From Balamuthia mandrillaris (Eukaryota > Discosea > Longamoebia > Balamuthiidae): a stretch of DNA of 64,000 bases. Below the pieces are notes generated by a model. That model searched no databases. It saw only the letters and a program-made list of their open reading frames with translations, and was not told where the DNA came from. The translations under genes and the position numbers were made by a program. Each line of letters begins with the position of its first letter. Position 1 is the first letter of the stretch. Shown here piece after piece: positions 10,748 through 24,524 of this stretch. The stretch spans positions 1 through 64,000 of the forward strand of contig JAVKOQ010000196.1 of assembly GCA_031835245.1 (NCBI GenBank). Direction: 5' to 3'.

Positions 10748-13700
10748 CTAGTGGAGAGGAGGAGGAGGAGAAGAAGAAAACAACAGAAACAAGAGAAAAG
10801 AAGCACAAACCTCAGCAGACTTGTAGTATGCAAAGCTTTGGTACTTCAGGACGAACCAACGCTTCTTCCAGTTACGAATGGTCGCTCCTTTCTTCACCAA
10901 AAAGCCCTCCTTTACCACATCTCCTTCTGGCAGGATCACTTCTTGCTTCTCTTCCTCCCTCAGATTCTCGGGACGCAACAGCTCTATGCTCGTCAGTTCT
11001 TTCTCTTCTTGTTGCTTCTGCTTTTCCGCTTCGTCTTGCTTTTCCTTGTGGAGTTTTTGTCTCTCCAGTCGTTCTGCTTCTATGTCCTGTTTATGTTCAA
11101 AACCAGTGATGAGAATGCAACGAATTGATACGAAGAAACACAAGAAGAAGAAGAAGAAGAAGAAGAAGAAAATTTGACCTTGAACAAGGCACTATAATTG
11201 GCAATAAAGAGCTCACACAGCTCATTAATGGCAGACGCATCCGCGCTGACGATGCTTCCATCCTTCTTGCCAAGTATGTTGGGACCCACCACTATAGCCA
11301 GGTTCTTGGCAGTCATCCTGTTGACGGCCGAGTTTTGGGAGACGGCATGTAGGCATTTGCACAGAAGGGAGAGACAGAAGCGGTTGGTTTGAGGCAGCTG
11401 CAGCAACAGCTCTTTGATTCGTTGCGTTTTGGCTGTTTCTGTTGGAAGAGCTTTGGAGAAGCAAAAAGATGCGATACCTTTTCAGTCATGAAAGAAGAAC
11501 GAAGAGAGGAGAAATAGGAACGAAAGGGGAAGAAGGAAGAAGGCAAAAGAAAGAAGAAAGGAAGGTACCATCAACTTTGACCCAGTCATCATAGAGATCC
11601 CAAGTAAGGAGCGGTTCGGACAGCTCTCGCAGCCAGAGCTTCATGAGGCTGGCCACGATGTGGTCATCATAGCTTTCCGGTGTCAGCTTTATTCGTTGGC
11701 CTGATTGTAGTTTGTCTTTCAGCCCTTCAAGCTCAGAAATGCTAGCAGAAAGTCGGAACAATCCTTCTTTGTTCAATGCTATTGGCAGCAGTCAGTAAAA
11801 ACAATGTTAGCTTGTTTTTGTTTTCGTTGTTGTTTGACGTACAGTTTGTGAGGATGTAGTTCGCCGTCTCTTCGATGATCCAAGGAAGGTCGAAACCAGT
11901 CTTTGCTTGCTCTCTTTCCGCAAGCTCAGCCAGAGAAACTCCAAAGACTGTTTTTGTTAAACGACAATAATGATAGCTTTAGTTCTTTTTTTTTCTACTC
12001 TTATCTTCCTTCCCGTTTCTGAGAGAATGGTACGTACTCTGTTTTTGTTTGACCTCAGCAAAGGCGCGTTCCAGAGCGTGAAGCCATTCCTCCTTCTCCT
12101 GTGGCGACGCACAGACAAAGTGATGGGTGGTTCGCTCTGCCGGCACTTCCACCGAGAAAACAGAGCTGTTGTGAGTGGCCGTCTTGAGCGTTCCGTCTGC
12201 ATGAAGAACCACTCGTCGCAGTTCTGTTTCACCCAAGACAGAGAGAGATAAGGTTAACAACAACCGCAACCACAACCACAACAATAGAGGTACCAATGCA
12301 GCTAACGAATTTGTAAGGAGAGGAGGCGGAGCCAGCATAAGCATAACGCGTCATGGTATGCAACGCAGGCAGACGGCCCAACGATCCGCCAGACGGAGCC
12401 AAGAGACTCGTTTGAACGTCCGCCGTAAGGAGCAAACAATCCGAGAAGAGGAAGCAATTGTACAGGTTCTTTTTCTTCTCTTGGTTAAGCTGGTGGGTCA
12501 GTTGGCCTTCTTTGACAAAGGTGCGGCTGGCTTCGCACTGAAACTCTTGTCGAGGCTGTTTGTTTTTGTGTTGTTCGATGAACGTATGTTTGTTGAGTTA
12601 TGGTTTCAAAAAAAAAGATAGAACAAGAGTTGAGAGAGAGAGAGAGAGAGAGAGAACGAACATCGTCAAAAGTGATGAGCTTTTTAATGGCAATTTGTTC
12701 TTCAATGCGAAGACTGCCCCGCATTGCCGTTTGGATTTGAGCAGCAAACGTGGTGTAAAGTTGAACCGCTTTCTGTAGGTTTGGATAGTCCACATCGGTC
12801 TCTGGTATCCGCCTCAACAAGTTCTAGGAATGAGAGGGAAGGTAAGAAAGGTCATATAGGAGGATGGAGAGGTAGCGTGGTGTACATTGAGGAATGGCAC
12901 ATAGGACGAAGAACGTTTCACCGGCATCACCAACAAAGTGGATACATCTACGTTACGTTCACGCTCAAAGTTCTTTTCAAAGAAAAGGTTAGAATGTTGT
13001 GTTATTGAGACATGGAGAGTGTGAGAGAAGGAAAGGAGAGAGAGAGAGAGAGAGAGCGAGAACCTTAACGACGGTGTAGAACGATCTGGAGGTGGTTTTA
13101 AGCGTCTCGAAGCGGTCTAATGCTAAACTCATTTGCGTGATAAGAGACGGATAAATGGACAAGAACTCTGGATACTATGAAGAAAAACACAGAAGAGAAC
13201 GTAAGCAAAGAACAAGAGCTTAAAGAATAACATAAAGCCTAGAGCAAAAGGCTACGGAGCGATAGAGAAGGGAAAGGAAAGGAAAACCTTTTTCAAGAAA
13301 ATGGCTCCGATAAGCATGTTGGGCCATTTCTTGAGGGCGGTCTGAAGGTTGCTGGTAAGAGTCGCATGGAAGGCATGGATGCGTTGGATCTCATAAAAGA
13401 TGATGCTCTCGTCCTCCGGGCTGAGCTTGGCCTGTGCATCCCCGTTCAACGCCTCCAAACATTCCTTGAGAAACAAAGGTTAAATATAAAATAAAACAAG
13501 AAAAAGACACAAAGAACAGAAGAGAACAGAAGAAAAAAAAAAGAAAGAGCAAGAAGAGGAGAGGAGAGAAGAACCTTCAAAGGAGTAAGGTTATAATAGA
13601 GATAATGTCGCTCGGCAATGATGAAATCTCTCAAGAGGGCTTGCGGCGTCTCCAAACCAGAGAACGTGGACCTTCGACCAGCACCCATAGTTGGTCCTTT

Positions 13701-14605
13701 CGGTTCCGCTCCATTTGAGGAGGACAACGACGAGGAAGAGGGCCTGGGACTCTTTCCCCAAAAACTAATCTTACTTTTGCTTGAAGAAGAAGAAGATGAG
13801 GACGAAGCAGAGGAAGAACCAGAGGCAGAGCTTGTGGTTGAGGAGGAGGATGAAGCTTCTGCCTCCGAAGGAGAAATAACGCCGATGCGATAGAGCTGCT
13901 CGGCTAAACCTGGGTTACGCATCAATACCGTTCCTCGACCGATCACTTCTCCTCCGCCGCCGCTTAAGGCCGTTCTCGACCCGCTCTTGGGTCTTGCTGT
14001 CGCACTTTGTTGATGTTGTTGAGCATTGATGATCATAGCTTCTGTGGCCGATGGTGTTGCTGAAGTGTTTGCTTGTTGCTGCTGTTGTTGAGAGGTAGGA
14101 GAAGAAGAAGAAGAAGCCACGCTGTGCAAAGAATCGAGAGAAGGGCTCTTGGGAAGAGCCGGCAAAGGACCTTTCGGTGGCACTCTGCCAGGCGAGACCA
14201 ATCCTCCTCCACGCATGCTTCCTCCTGTGGCTCCCCCGCGTACCACGCCTCCACCGCGAGGGTGAAAGCTGCTCTTGCTCCCCCTTCTCGCCAAGTTTAT
14301 TCCTCTTCCTGCTCCTCCATCGCTTCCATTCGTTGTGGCTGTTGGGTCTTCGTTCGGTTGTTGTTGTTGCTGGTCCTTTAAGTCGAGCGGCGGGACAACA
14401 CGTTGAGGAGAGTCGGCTCTTAGGGGCCTACCCGGAGGTAGTTTTCGAGGAGAAGAATGGAAGGAGGACGAAATACTTTGGGAGAGGTTGGAGTGGTGAA
14501 GGTGGATGAGCTGAAGGTAGTTTTGGAGAGAGGTGTTGCTGTCTTGCTTTAAAGCGGAAGGCAACTACATGACAGAGAACGAAAAGAGAGATGATAAGAG
14601 AGAGC

Positions 14606-14643
<38 letters not shown>

Positions 14644-15171
14644 AAGAGAAAGAGAAAGAGAAAGAGAAAGAGAAAGAGAAAGAGAAAGAGAAAGAGAAAG
14701 AGAAAGAGAAAGAGAACGAGAACGAGAAAGAGAAAGAGAAAGAGAACGAGAACGAGAACGAGAACGAGAACGAGAACGAGAACGAGAACGAGAACGAGAA
14801 CGAGAAACGCCGAAAGAGAAAGACAAACGCCGACAGAGAAAGAGAAACAAAACACAAAACAGAAACAACGAAAGTATGAGTAGGAGAAGGCTTCCTAGGT
14901 ATACCTTTGGAGAACGCGATGCTTCAAGTAGTTTTTGAAGGCCGGCCGTCTTTCGGTTTATATTTTTCAAAAAAAAAAAAAAACAAAAGAATCCGTTTGT
15001 GTGAGTTACAAAGGGTAAGGAAAGCTTGGAACGTACCAAAGCCGTTTGTTCCTGTTCGCAACTGCGAAGAGCGCCCGTGAAGGCCGATAGCAAAGCTGTG
15101 CGTGTTCAGCACATGAGAGAGAGGAGAGAGAAGCTAGAATGAAAAAAAAGAGAATGCAAGAGGACAAGCAG

Positions 15172-15223
<52 letters not shown>

Positions 15224-15556
15224 ATGGGGACAGGACAAAAGAAGAAAGGCAAGAAGAGAAGAGGGAAGAGAAGGAGGAGAGAGCGAACAAGAAGAAACAG
15301 ATAACATAGAATAAGGAACATAGAAAGAGGAACAAACCAGAATCCAGCACAGAGGAAGCTTCTGAGCCAGAAGCGTGCTTGAGAAGCTCTTGTTGCTCGC
15401 TCTTTAGTTCTGTTCACAACAACAAGAGCAAACAAAAAAATATATAAGAGACAATACCGCAGAAACATATTGAAGAGAGACCATACGTTGTTGAAGTTGC
15501 AACGTCCTTTGGAGGAACTGCTCCCACTTTTTATTCCAAGCCTGAGCCGCTTCCAT
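10426..15556 (-). CDS. RhoGEF-PH-RhoGAP-PH multidomain Rho regulator
   Basis: Sixteen exons (first at 15556-15458, largest 14564-13575, last 10668-10426) join in phase to at least 1115 aa. In order: a helical N-terminus; a long Ser/Gly/Gln-rich linker; a DH (RhoGEF) domain with MPVKRSSSYVPFLN and DYPNLQKAV; a first PH domain; a RhoGAP domain with the arginine finger in GLFRLSAS and the conserved NLAIVVGPNIL; a charged coiled coil; and a C-terminal PH domain (KKGATIRNWKKRWFVL). DH domains activate Rho GTPases while RhoGAP domains switch them off, so both activities sit in one chain; PH domains suggest membrane recruitment. The start at MEAAQAW (15556) is provisional: an acceptor-like site just upstream suggests an earlier exon within about 15600-15700. 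Many introns contain (GA)n on the + strand. Confidence 0.87.
14590..14815. repeat. (GA)n, (GAGAAA)n and (GAGAAC)n compound repeat in an intron
   Basis: A block of GA, then GAGAAA units, then GAGAAC units fills much of the intron 14565-14904 of the RhoGEF-RhoGAP gene. All reading frames through it are open only because the repeat has no stop codon. Confidence 0.9.
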
Positions 15557-16470
15557 GCTTGCCCTATCGGCTCGGCTCGTAAGCTCCTCCAAAGAGAAAG
15601 AGAGAGATATTTGACAAATCAAAAAAAAAAAACCAAACAAACCTTTTTGACCGATTATTTTTTTTTAAACAAAAGGGGGTTTGGGTTCTTTCGTTCCTCC
15701 TTCCCTTCGAGGCACAGGGGGGGGGTAACGGCAACGAGAGCTCCTTCTGCTTTCGTTCGAAAAGGGTGTTTTATTTCGGCCTTTATATCGTGCGAGGAGG
15801 AAACGAATTAGGCACCAATTACGGTTCCGTGCAGGCGCTGTGCTGGCTGATGCAGAATGTCGACATGTCGACATGTCGGAATTGTCAATTACGGCGCAGA
15901 TCGCGACTTGAATGGACTTTTAAAATTATACTAAAACAGGATATTCTTCCGATTTAGCAAAGTTTCTTCGTGAAAGGAAATCACGGTAAAATTGGAAATG
16001 GAGCGGACATGCTCCGGTTTGGAAATCGGCTCGATTGGCGTATCCCAGCGACACCAGAAAAGGAGAACAATCGCGGGAATTCGTCCCTCTCAATTTTTGT
16101 CCGTAGGTAGATGTGTTCCTAAAGGAGTAGGACGGCTATGATGGTGAAACCCTGTTCTATTCCCTTTGCCTTGCAACTGACCACCTAATCTCTTCGAAGT
16201 CTCTTTTGCCGCTTTGAATCTTAAAAAAAGCCTTTCTCATCATTCGGCTGTTCTTATCGTTATAACTACGCGTGTTTCTCTGTTGAGAAAGAAAGAAGAG
16301 AGAAGAATTAAAAAAAAGTCAAAAAACAAAAACAAAAAAAAAAACAAAAGCAAGAAGCGACCGGCACGCAAAGGAGCGAGTCTTCTTTTTTTTTTTTCGT
16401 GCTCGCTCTCGCTGCACCCGGCTTTGCCATTCCTCCCCCTGCCTTCCGCTTCCGATAGTCAGGGGGGACG

Positions 16471-16501
<31 letters not shown>

Positions 16502-17236
16502 GGGGGTGCCCCTGCCCTCTCTCACTGCTCCCCAACTGAAAAAAAAAAAAACCCCCCGTCAAAGCGTGAGTTGCTTTTTTTTTTCTTTTGTGGGTGGGTT
16601 GGACATGGAAAGAGAGATCTCTCTGTTGACGTGTTGACTCCAAAAGCATCCCACTCCAAAAAAAACAACGCTGACACTGACACTAACAACAACAACAACA
16701 ACCAACAACGATAGCAAAACTTCCTTTCACACAAAAAAAGAGAGAGATCAGAAAGAGAAAAGAAAAGAAAAGAAAAGAAAAACATCCGGTTTTAAACACT
16801 TCTTTTTTTTATTTTGTTATTTTTATTTTTGAAGCTTTTTTTTTATTTTATTATTATTATTATTTTTTGTTATTTTTTTTTTCTTCTTGCAAGGCGCTGC
16901 TCCTCTGCTTCTCTTTGGGTTAGAGCAACTCGAACAAGTGATAGAGAGGACAATAAGGCACCCTAGTAATACTTTTTTACTTTTTTTTCCCCCTCCTTGC
17001 ATCTTTCTGCTAAACGTTTTTTCAAAATCATCATCATCACCACCATCACCATCACCATCATCATCATCACCGCCATCTTCTCTGCTTCTTCGTATTGTTT
17101 GACGCAGCAACACCTTCTTCGCTTCTGCTTCTACTTCTTTCCTAGAGTCTTGCTTCACTTCTTTTTTTTCAGTGTTTGTAGTGATTTTTTTTTTTGCACC
17201 GTTCATCTTCGTCACCTTCCACAGCACCAATAAACG
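15557..17236. other. 1.7-kb divergent intergenic region
   Basis: The left part may hold an unresolved first exon of the RhoGEF gene; a donor-like AAG-GTTTGT (minus strand) lies near 15643. A tandem pair of TGTCGACA palindromes occupies 15858-15873. The stretch 15950-16240 is ordinary mixed sequence with no convincing ORF. From about 16310 to 16900 there are many A, T and C homopolymer runs; 17000-17230 is T-rich leader-like sequence ahead of the next gene. Confidence 0.6.
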
Positions 17237-18338
17237 ATGGACGCCACGCATCCACTGAAACGACCTCTTTCTTCCTCCTCCTCCTCTTCTTCTCCTTCTC
17301 AGCACCACCAGCAACAACAACACTCAAGACTCAGATCCTCTTATAGCGAAGACACGCTCTCCACAGCTCGAGCGGGTGGCGGCGGCGGCGCCAGTGCTGG
17401 CAGCAGCTACCTGCCACACTCTTACTCCTATCCTCCCGCTCACCCTCCTTCCTACTCTTACCAACACCCTCCTCCACCACCTCCTTCTACTGCTTCTCCT
17501 TCTCCTTATTCTCCTCATGGTCCACTGCTCCCACCACCACCGACACTTCCTCCGACTTCTCCTCGTCTTTCTCCCGCTGCTTCCTCTTCCTCTTCCTCTT
17601 CTTCGTCTTCCTCTTCCTCTTCTTCCTCTTCCTCTGCCACGCTTGCAGGTGCATCTCCCTCAGCACGACGAGCAGCCACAGACGCCACCGCTAAAGATTA
17701 TCCAAGTGGCTTTTCCACTGCTTCTGCTGCTCCGAACGCTCACCCTTTTGGAGGCGTTGGAGGAGTTGCAACCCAAATGGACACTGGCGGTTCCTCCTCG
17801 TTTTCTTCTTCCTCCTTGCACGCCTCCTCCTTTTTCGCCTGTGCCCCGTTCAGCAACGCGCTGATGTACTGCGAGCAGCTCGTCCATCACCCGCATATCA
17901 TTCCTTGGCAAGAGGTTCATCCTTTCCTCATGGCTTTCTCGCCACTCCTTTTGTTTTGTTTGGGATTCTTCTCCACTTTTCTCTTCCTCGCTTCCTCCTT
18001 TTCCCGCTTGTCTCCTCGCTTCTCCACTTTCTTCCCTCTCCTACCCTCTGCTTCTTATATTCTCTTTCTATATCTCTAACTTTGTGCTATTGTTTTTTTT
18101 TTTTAAAAAAAAGATAATTGTTCGGTGCAGTCATATCATCCTTACTGCCGTAAAGGGAAAGACAAGACAGATCACAACGGAGGAGTTGGAGGAAGCTGTC
18201 CACAACGCAGTCAAAATTTCTGGCATTCTGCGTGAACAAATGAGCAAACATGCAGCTGGTTCCTCCTATGCAGCTAGCAGGTCCTCCTCACCTTCATACG
18301 TTTCTTCTTTCCCCTATCCAGGACAGGTAAGTCTCGCT

Positions 18339-18376
<38 letters not shown>

Positions 18377-19597
18377 GTTTCCTCTTTTTATTTCTCGTGT
18401 CTCTACGTTTTTATTTCTTTCTGTGCGACTGACATTCTTTGTCTATCGCATCTGAAGACATCGGACCCGGCCAGCTCCGGGACGACAGGACGAGGTAGCT
18501 CCGATCCAAGCCTTGCACGTTCCTCCTACCGGTATCCGTCTCCAACAGCGGGTGCCAGTTCCTCTCCTCATCACCACGCCATGATGTCTTCTTCTCCCTC
18601 TCCATCTCCCTCTCCTTTTGCTTTGCCGCCTACTCCACAAAAACTTTCCTCTTCCTCTTCCTCTTCTTCTTCCTCTGCTGTTCCTCCTGTTCCCCAAAAT
18701 CACAAACCGCCTGCCTTGCCTTCCATTTATGAGCAGCTTCCTCCACCTGAAAAACATGCTGCGGCTTCATCCTCTTCTTCAACATCTAGTTTATCTTGGC
18801 GTGGAGGACGTTATTCTGGAGACGATCCTCCTGTGCCGCAACCAATTCTTCAACCACCTCACTCTCACCATTCTTCTCATCAAACCCCTCCTGCTTCTTC
18901 ACCTACTCCTTTTTCTTACCCTGCCTCTTATTATCATCCTCCTCCTCCTCACCAACATCCGTCAACACCAGCTTCTGCTACTCATTCTCATTATCCGAAG
19001 CAACATTCTTACCCTCCTTATCCGCATCAACAATACCCGCCTTCCAACTACGACCATTCACAACAACTACACCCTTCTCCTGCCTTACCTTACTTTCAAC
19101 CTTCTTTTCAGCCACTTCAATCCTCTTCCATTCCTCCTTTGTCTACATCAGCGTCTTCTCGTCCCTTTGTTCCGATTCACCACTCTTCCTCCTCATCTTC
19201 TTCACAAAATCCTTCATCATCTAGAAAGTTTAATTATCACTATCACGATCAAAGTAGAAACCAACATGATGAAGTTGAAGAGGAAGAGAATGAAGAAAGA
19301 GATGAACGAGAAGAAGACACAGAGGGCGAAGAAATGGAACAGGAAGAACGCTTACCAATCAGATCTTCAAAAACAACAAAAACGGGTGAAAGACGTCATC
19401 ATCATAGACATCGTTCTTCCTCTTCAACGCGAACGAGCTCTTCGTCTTCGGCAACAAGACCGACGACAACAGGAGAAAGAGGCAGAAAGAGCAAACGAAG
19501 CAGAAATGCTGCAACGAGGAAACGCAAGAGCCCATCCACAAACACGAACACGTCTGCCGCCACTCCTACTATCCACATTGACGAAGAAGAGATTTGA
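17237..19597 (+). CDS. Ser/Pro/Tyr-rich low-complexity protein, unknown function
   Basis: Three exons (17237-17914, 18114-18326, 18458-19597) give 676 aa. Most of it is Ser, Pro, Tyr, Gln and His-rich and probably disordered. A short central stretch encoded by the end of exon 1 and by exon 2 looks ordered: YCEQLVHHPHIIPWQE followed by helices containing TTEELEEAVHNAVKISGIL. The C-terminus has an acidic run (about EEENEERDEREED) and then an Arg/His/Ser/Thr-rich basic region ending HIDEEEI. I do not recognise a family. Composition and the basic patch would fit a nuclear or RNA-associated regulator, but that is only a guess. Codon use in the Ser runs is mainly TCT/TCC from pyrimidine tracts. Confidence 0.75.
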
Positions 19598-19899
19598 AAC
19601 CAAGCGGAAGAAGAAGAACAGTGTTTTTTTTTTTTTTTTGTTGGTGTTGTTTGTTTCGTATTCTCATTTTTTTTGTTTTTTGTTTTTTGTTTTTTGTGGT
19701 CTTTTTTGTTTGTTTTAAACCGCAAAAACAGTTTTGTCTTTTTGTCTTTTTGTTTTTTTTTGTTGTTGTTTTATTTATTTTCTTGTTGTGCTTCCTTCTT
19801 ATTTATTTATCAAATCTCTCTTTTAGCAATCCACATATACACGTCTGCTCCTCTCTTCTCTCTCTCTCACTCTCTTTCTTCTTGTCTGTTTTTTACCTT
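19598..19899. other. Convergent 3' gap, T-rich
   Basis: The 302 bp between two stop codons are dominated by poly-T, GTTTT and TTTTTG runs with CT-rich ends. No gene or named motif is visible. Confidence 0.6.
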
Positions 19900-20197
19900 T
19901 CACTCATTCAACGGGCTTTTATGATAGATCTGACTGAGACGAGGCGAGTGATAGGCCAGCACCAACGCAACCCAAACGTTGGCCGCGGCAAAGATGCCGT
20001 CAGGGATGGTTATTTGCAGCAAGGACCTTTGGGCAAGGCCGCTCCTGTGCGCTATCAGGTCCATCACGAACTGGGAGAAGTTTGCCTGTGTGTGGGATGG
20101 GAGAGTCAGCTTCTCTCGTCCTCTCTCGTCCTCTCACTTGTCCATGCTCTTGTCCTCTCCCTTGTCTATGCTCCTGTCTTCTCTCTTGTCCTCCCTG

Positions 20198-20236
<39 letters not shown>

Positions 20237-20528
20237 CTTCTCTCCCGCGCGTCTACCTACCAAGCCAAGCACAAAGTGGTCGGTGGCACGAAGTTCGCGT
20301 TCGTAGATGGAGCGAAGGAACGAGATCAAAGCCAGCAGCGCGTAGCCAAGGTTGATAGCGCCAAGGAAGCGCAGGGTCTCCACCGTGTGAGGGTGGGGGG
20401 TTCCGGCTGCGCGAACAAAGTACTTCCTCAGGATACCTCTCCCGCGAAAGAGGAAGTAGTAGGCAGCAGCGGTGTGCCACAAGCAGGTCCCAAGGCTCAC
20501 CACCCTATGAACCGTACATAGCGTTCCA
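19900..20528 (-). CDS. Small four-segment membrane protein, 5' exon unresolved
   Basis: Two exons are clear (20528-20261 and 20085-19900, joined in phase 0) and code for about 150 aa ending SPLNE. Four hydrophobic stretches are visible, around VVSLGTCLWHTAAAYYFLF, LRFLGAINLGYALLALISF, FVLGLANFSQFVMDLIA and PDGIFAAANVWVALVLAY, so it is probably a multi-pass membrane protein. The exon at 20528 starts after a good pyrimidine tract in phase 2, so a first exon with the start codon must lie upstream; a candidate open frame runs to about 20850 but has no ATG. I do not recognise the family. Confidence 0.65.
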
Positions 20529-20904
20529 CTTTGTCATAAAAACAAAGAGAGTGAGAAGAGAAGATGCGCAAAGCACAGTGGCGGGAGAGAGAGTACATAC
20601 ACTCCTTGCATGATGGGCTAACTTTATGGAAGTTGTTCTTTCTCGCTGAGCCTTTTTGTTTTCGTTTTGCTTCCCTTGCCGCAATCCTCCTCGGGACAAA
20701 TTTTGATTCCCACCCAAACGCACCTACCAGTGATTTTCCCTGCAGATTTTGGTGACCGTGTCGATATCGTGATAACCGAAGAGTGGGTTTTTCAGGCGGG
20801 ACGTTGTCCAGCCTTGCCCGTTTTTTTTTTCCCCGCAAAGTGACGGAAAATCGCAAGAGAACCGAGAGAAAGCGAGCGAGCTTTCTTCTTCTTTGCTCCT
20901 ACAC

Positions 20905-20941
<37 letters not shown>

Positions 20942-21279
20942 GTTCGCATGGAGGTTGGAGACGTTGTTGGCCAATGTGGGCCAAAGAGAGTTGGGCGTCC
21001 CTAGTGGACAAGAGAACCCAGAGAAGCTGAATGCCTGCCTCATGGAGGAGCAACATTGAAGGTAATGCAATTGAAATGGGTTTGGGGAAGTCCTTTGAGT
21101 GGCCATCTGAAAAAGTTTGCAATGGTCAGAGAGAATGGATGTCCTTTCGAAGTGTTCCCTCTTCTTCAAACAATAAAATAATAAAAACAAAAAAAAAAAA
21201 AAAGCAAGAAAGGTGTTTGTTGGGCTTTCCTCTCTTCTTGTGCACCCGTTAGGCTTTTGTTTCCTTGTCCGTGTTGCGT
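20529..21279 (-). other. Probable 5' exon and promoter of the membrane protein plus aminotransferase 3' end
   Basis: Several minus-strand frames are open between 20590 and 21120, interrupted by a (GA)n tract at 20907-20935, but none shows a clear start plus donor that fits the downstream phase. An A-rich run lies at about 21180-21205. Confidence 0.4.
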
Positions 21280-23949
<2,670 letters not shown>

Positions 23950-24524
23950 CTCTCTTCTTTCTTTTCAATTATCACTTCGAGGACAAACGTTGGACAAATG
24001 GTGCACTATTTGAGCAACACTTCAGCTGGGGGAACACGATCTGAGCTCGAAACGACCTCGAATTGAGCAACAAATTCCAACAGGCGATTATTTCCAAAAA
24101 AGGGTCGTCGACAGAAAATATACTTATAAAAGGAAACGATGACGTGGTTTGTTGTCGGTGTTTAAACCATGTCGTCACGAAAGGTAATGCTCTGGGAAAA
24201 AAAAAACAAATTTAGAGAATCTTTTTTATTTTTTTTGGTCGAGGAGACCCGAAAGAAAGAAAGAAAGAACAAGAAGGAGAGAGCAGAAAGAAGAGAACCA
24301 AACGAAAGAGAGGGATAAAACCGGCAGACAAGGAGCACCAAAAAGGAGAAAGAAAGAAAGAAAGAAAGAAAAAAAAAACAAATTCCAGATATTGTTTTCT
24401 TCTCCTCTCTTTTCCATTTTTTTTTCTTCGTTTTTCGTTTTTCTCTTCTTTCTCGTTTTATTTACTTTTCGAGAGGAGAACAAACAAACCCAAAAAAAAA
24501 AAAAAATAGAACAGAGAGAGAGAG
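23950..24524. promoter_or_regulatory. Divergent promoter between aminotransferase and RasGEF genes
   Basis: The 575-bp gap includes CGTCGACA (24106-24113), a TATA-like TATAAAAGG (24125-24133), GATGACGTGG (about 24139) and ATGTCGTCACGAAAGG (about 24168), close to the motif near 2110. The part nearer the RasGEF start is rich in poly-A and GAAA. Confidence 0.55.

Noticed and set aside
12820-12972. Apparent frameshift in the DH domain, because another frame reads PRYLSILLYDL
   Set aside because: Using the donor at 12885 (AAT-GTACAC) and acceptor at 12824 gives MPVKRSSSYVPFLNNLLRRIPETD, which aligns with DH domains without any shift.
15665-15874. Minus-strand frame as first exon of the RhoGEF gene
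   Set aside because: It ends in a stop before the donor-like site near 15643 and its frame does not join the next exon, so the true first exon is left open.
16135-16185. Box C/D snoRNA-like pattern (ATGATGG ... CTGA)
   Set aside because: The C box has a mismatch, spacing is short, no C'/D' boxes or terminal stem are visible; too weak to call.
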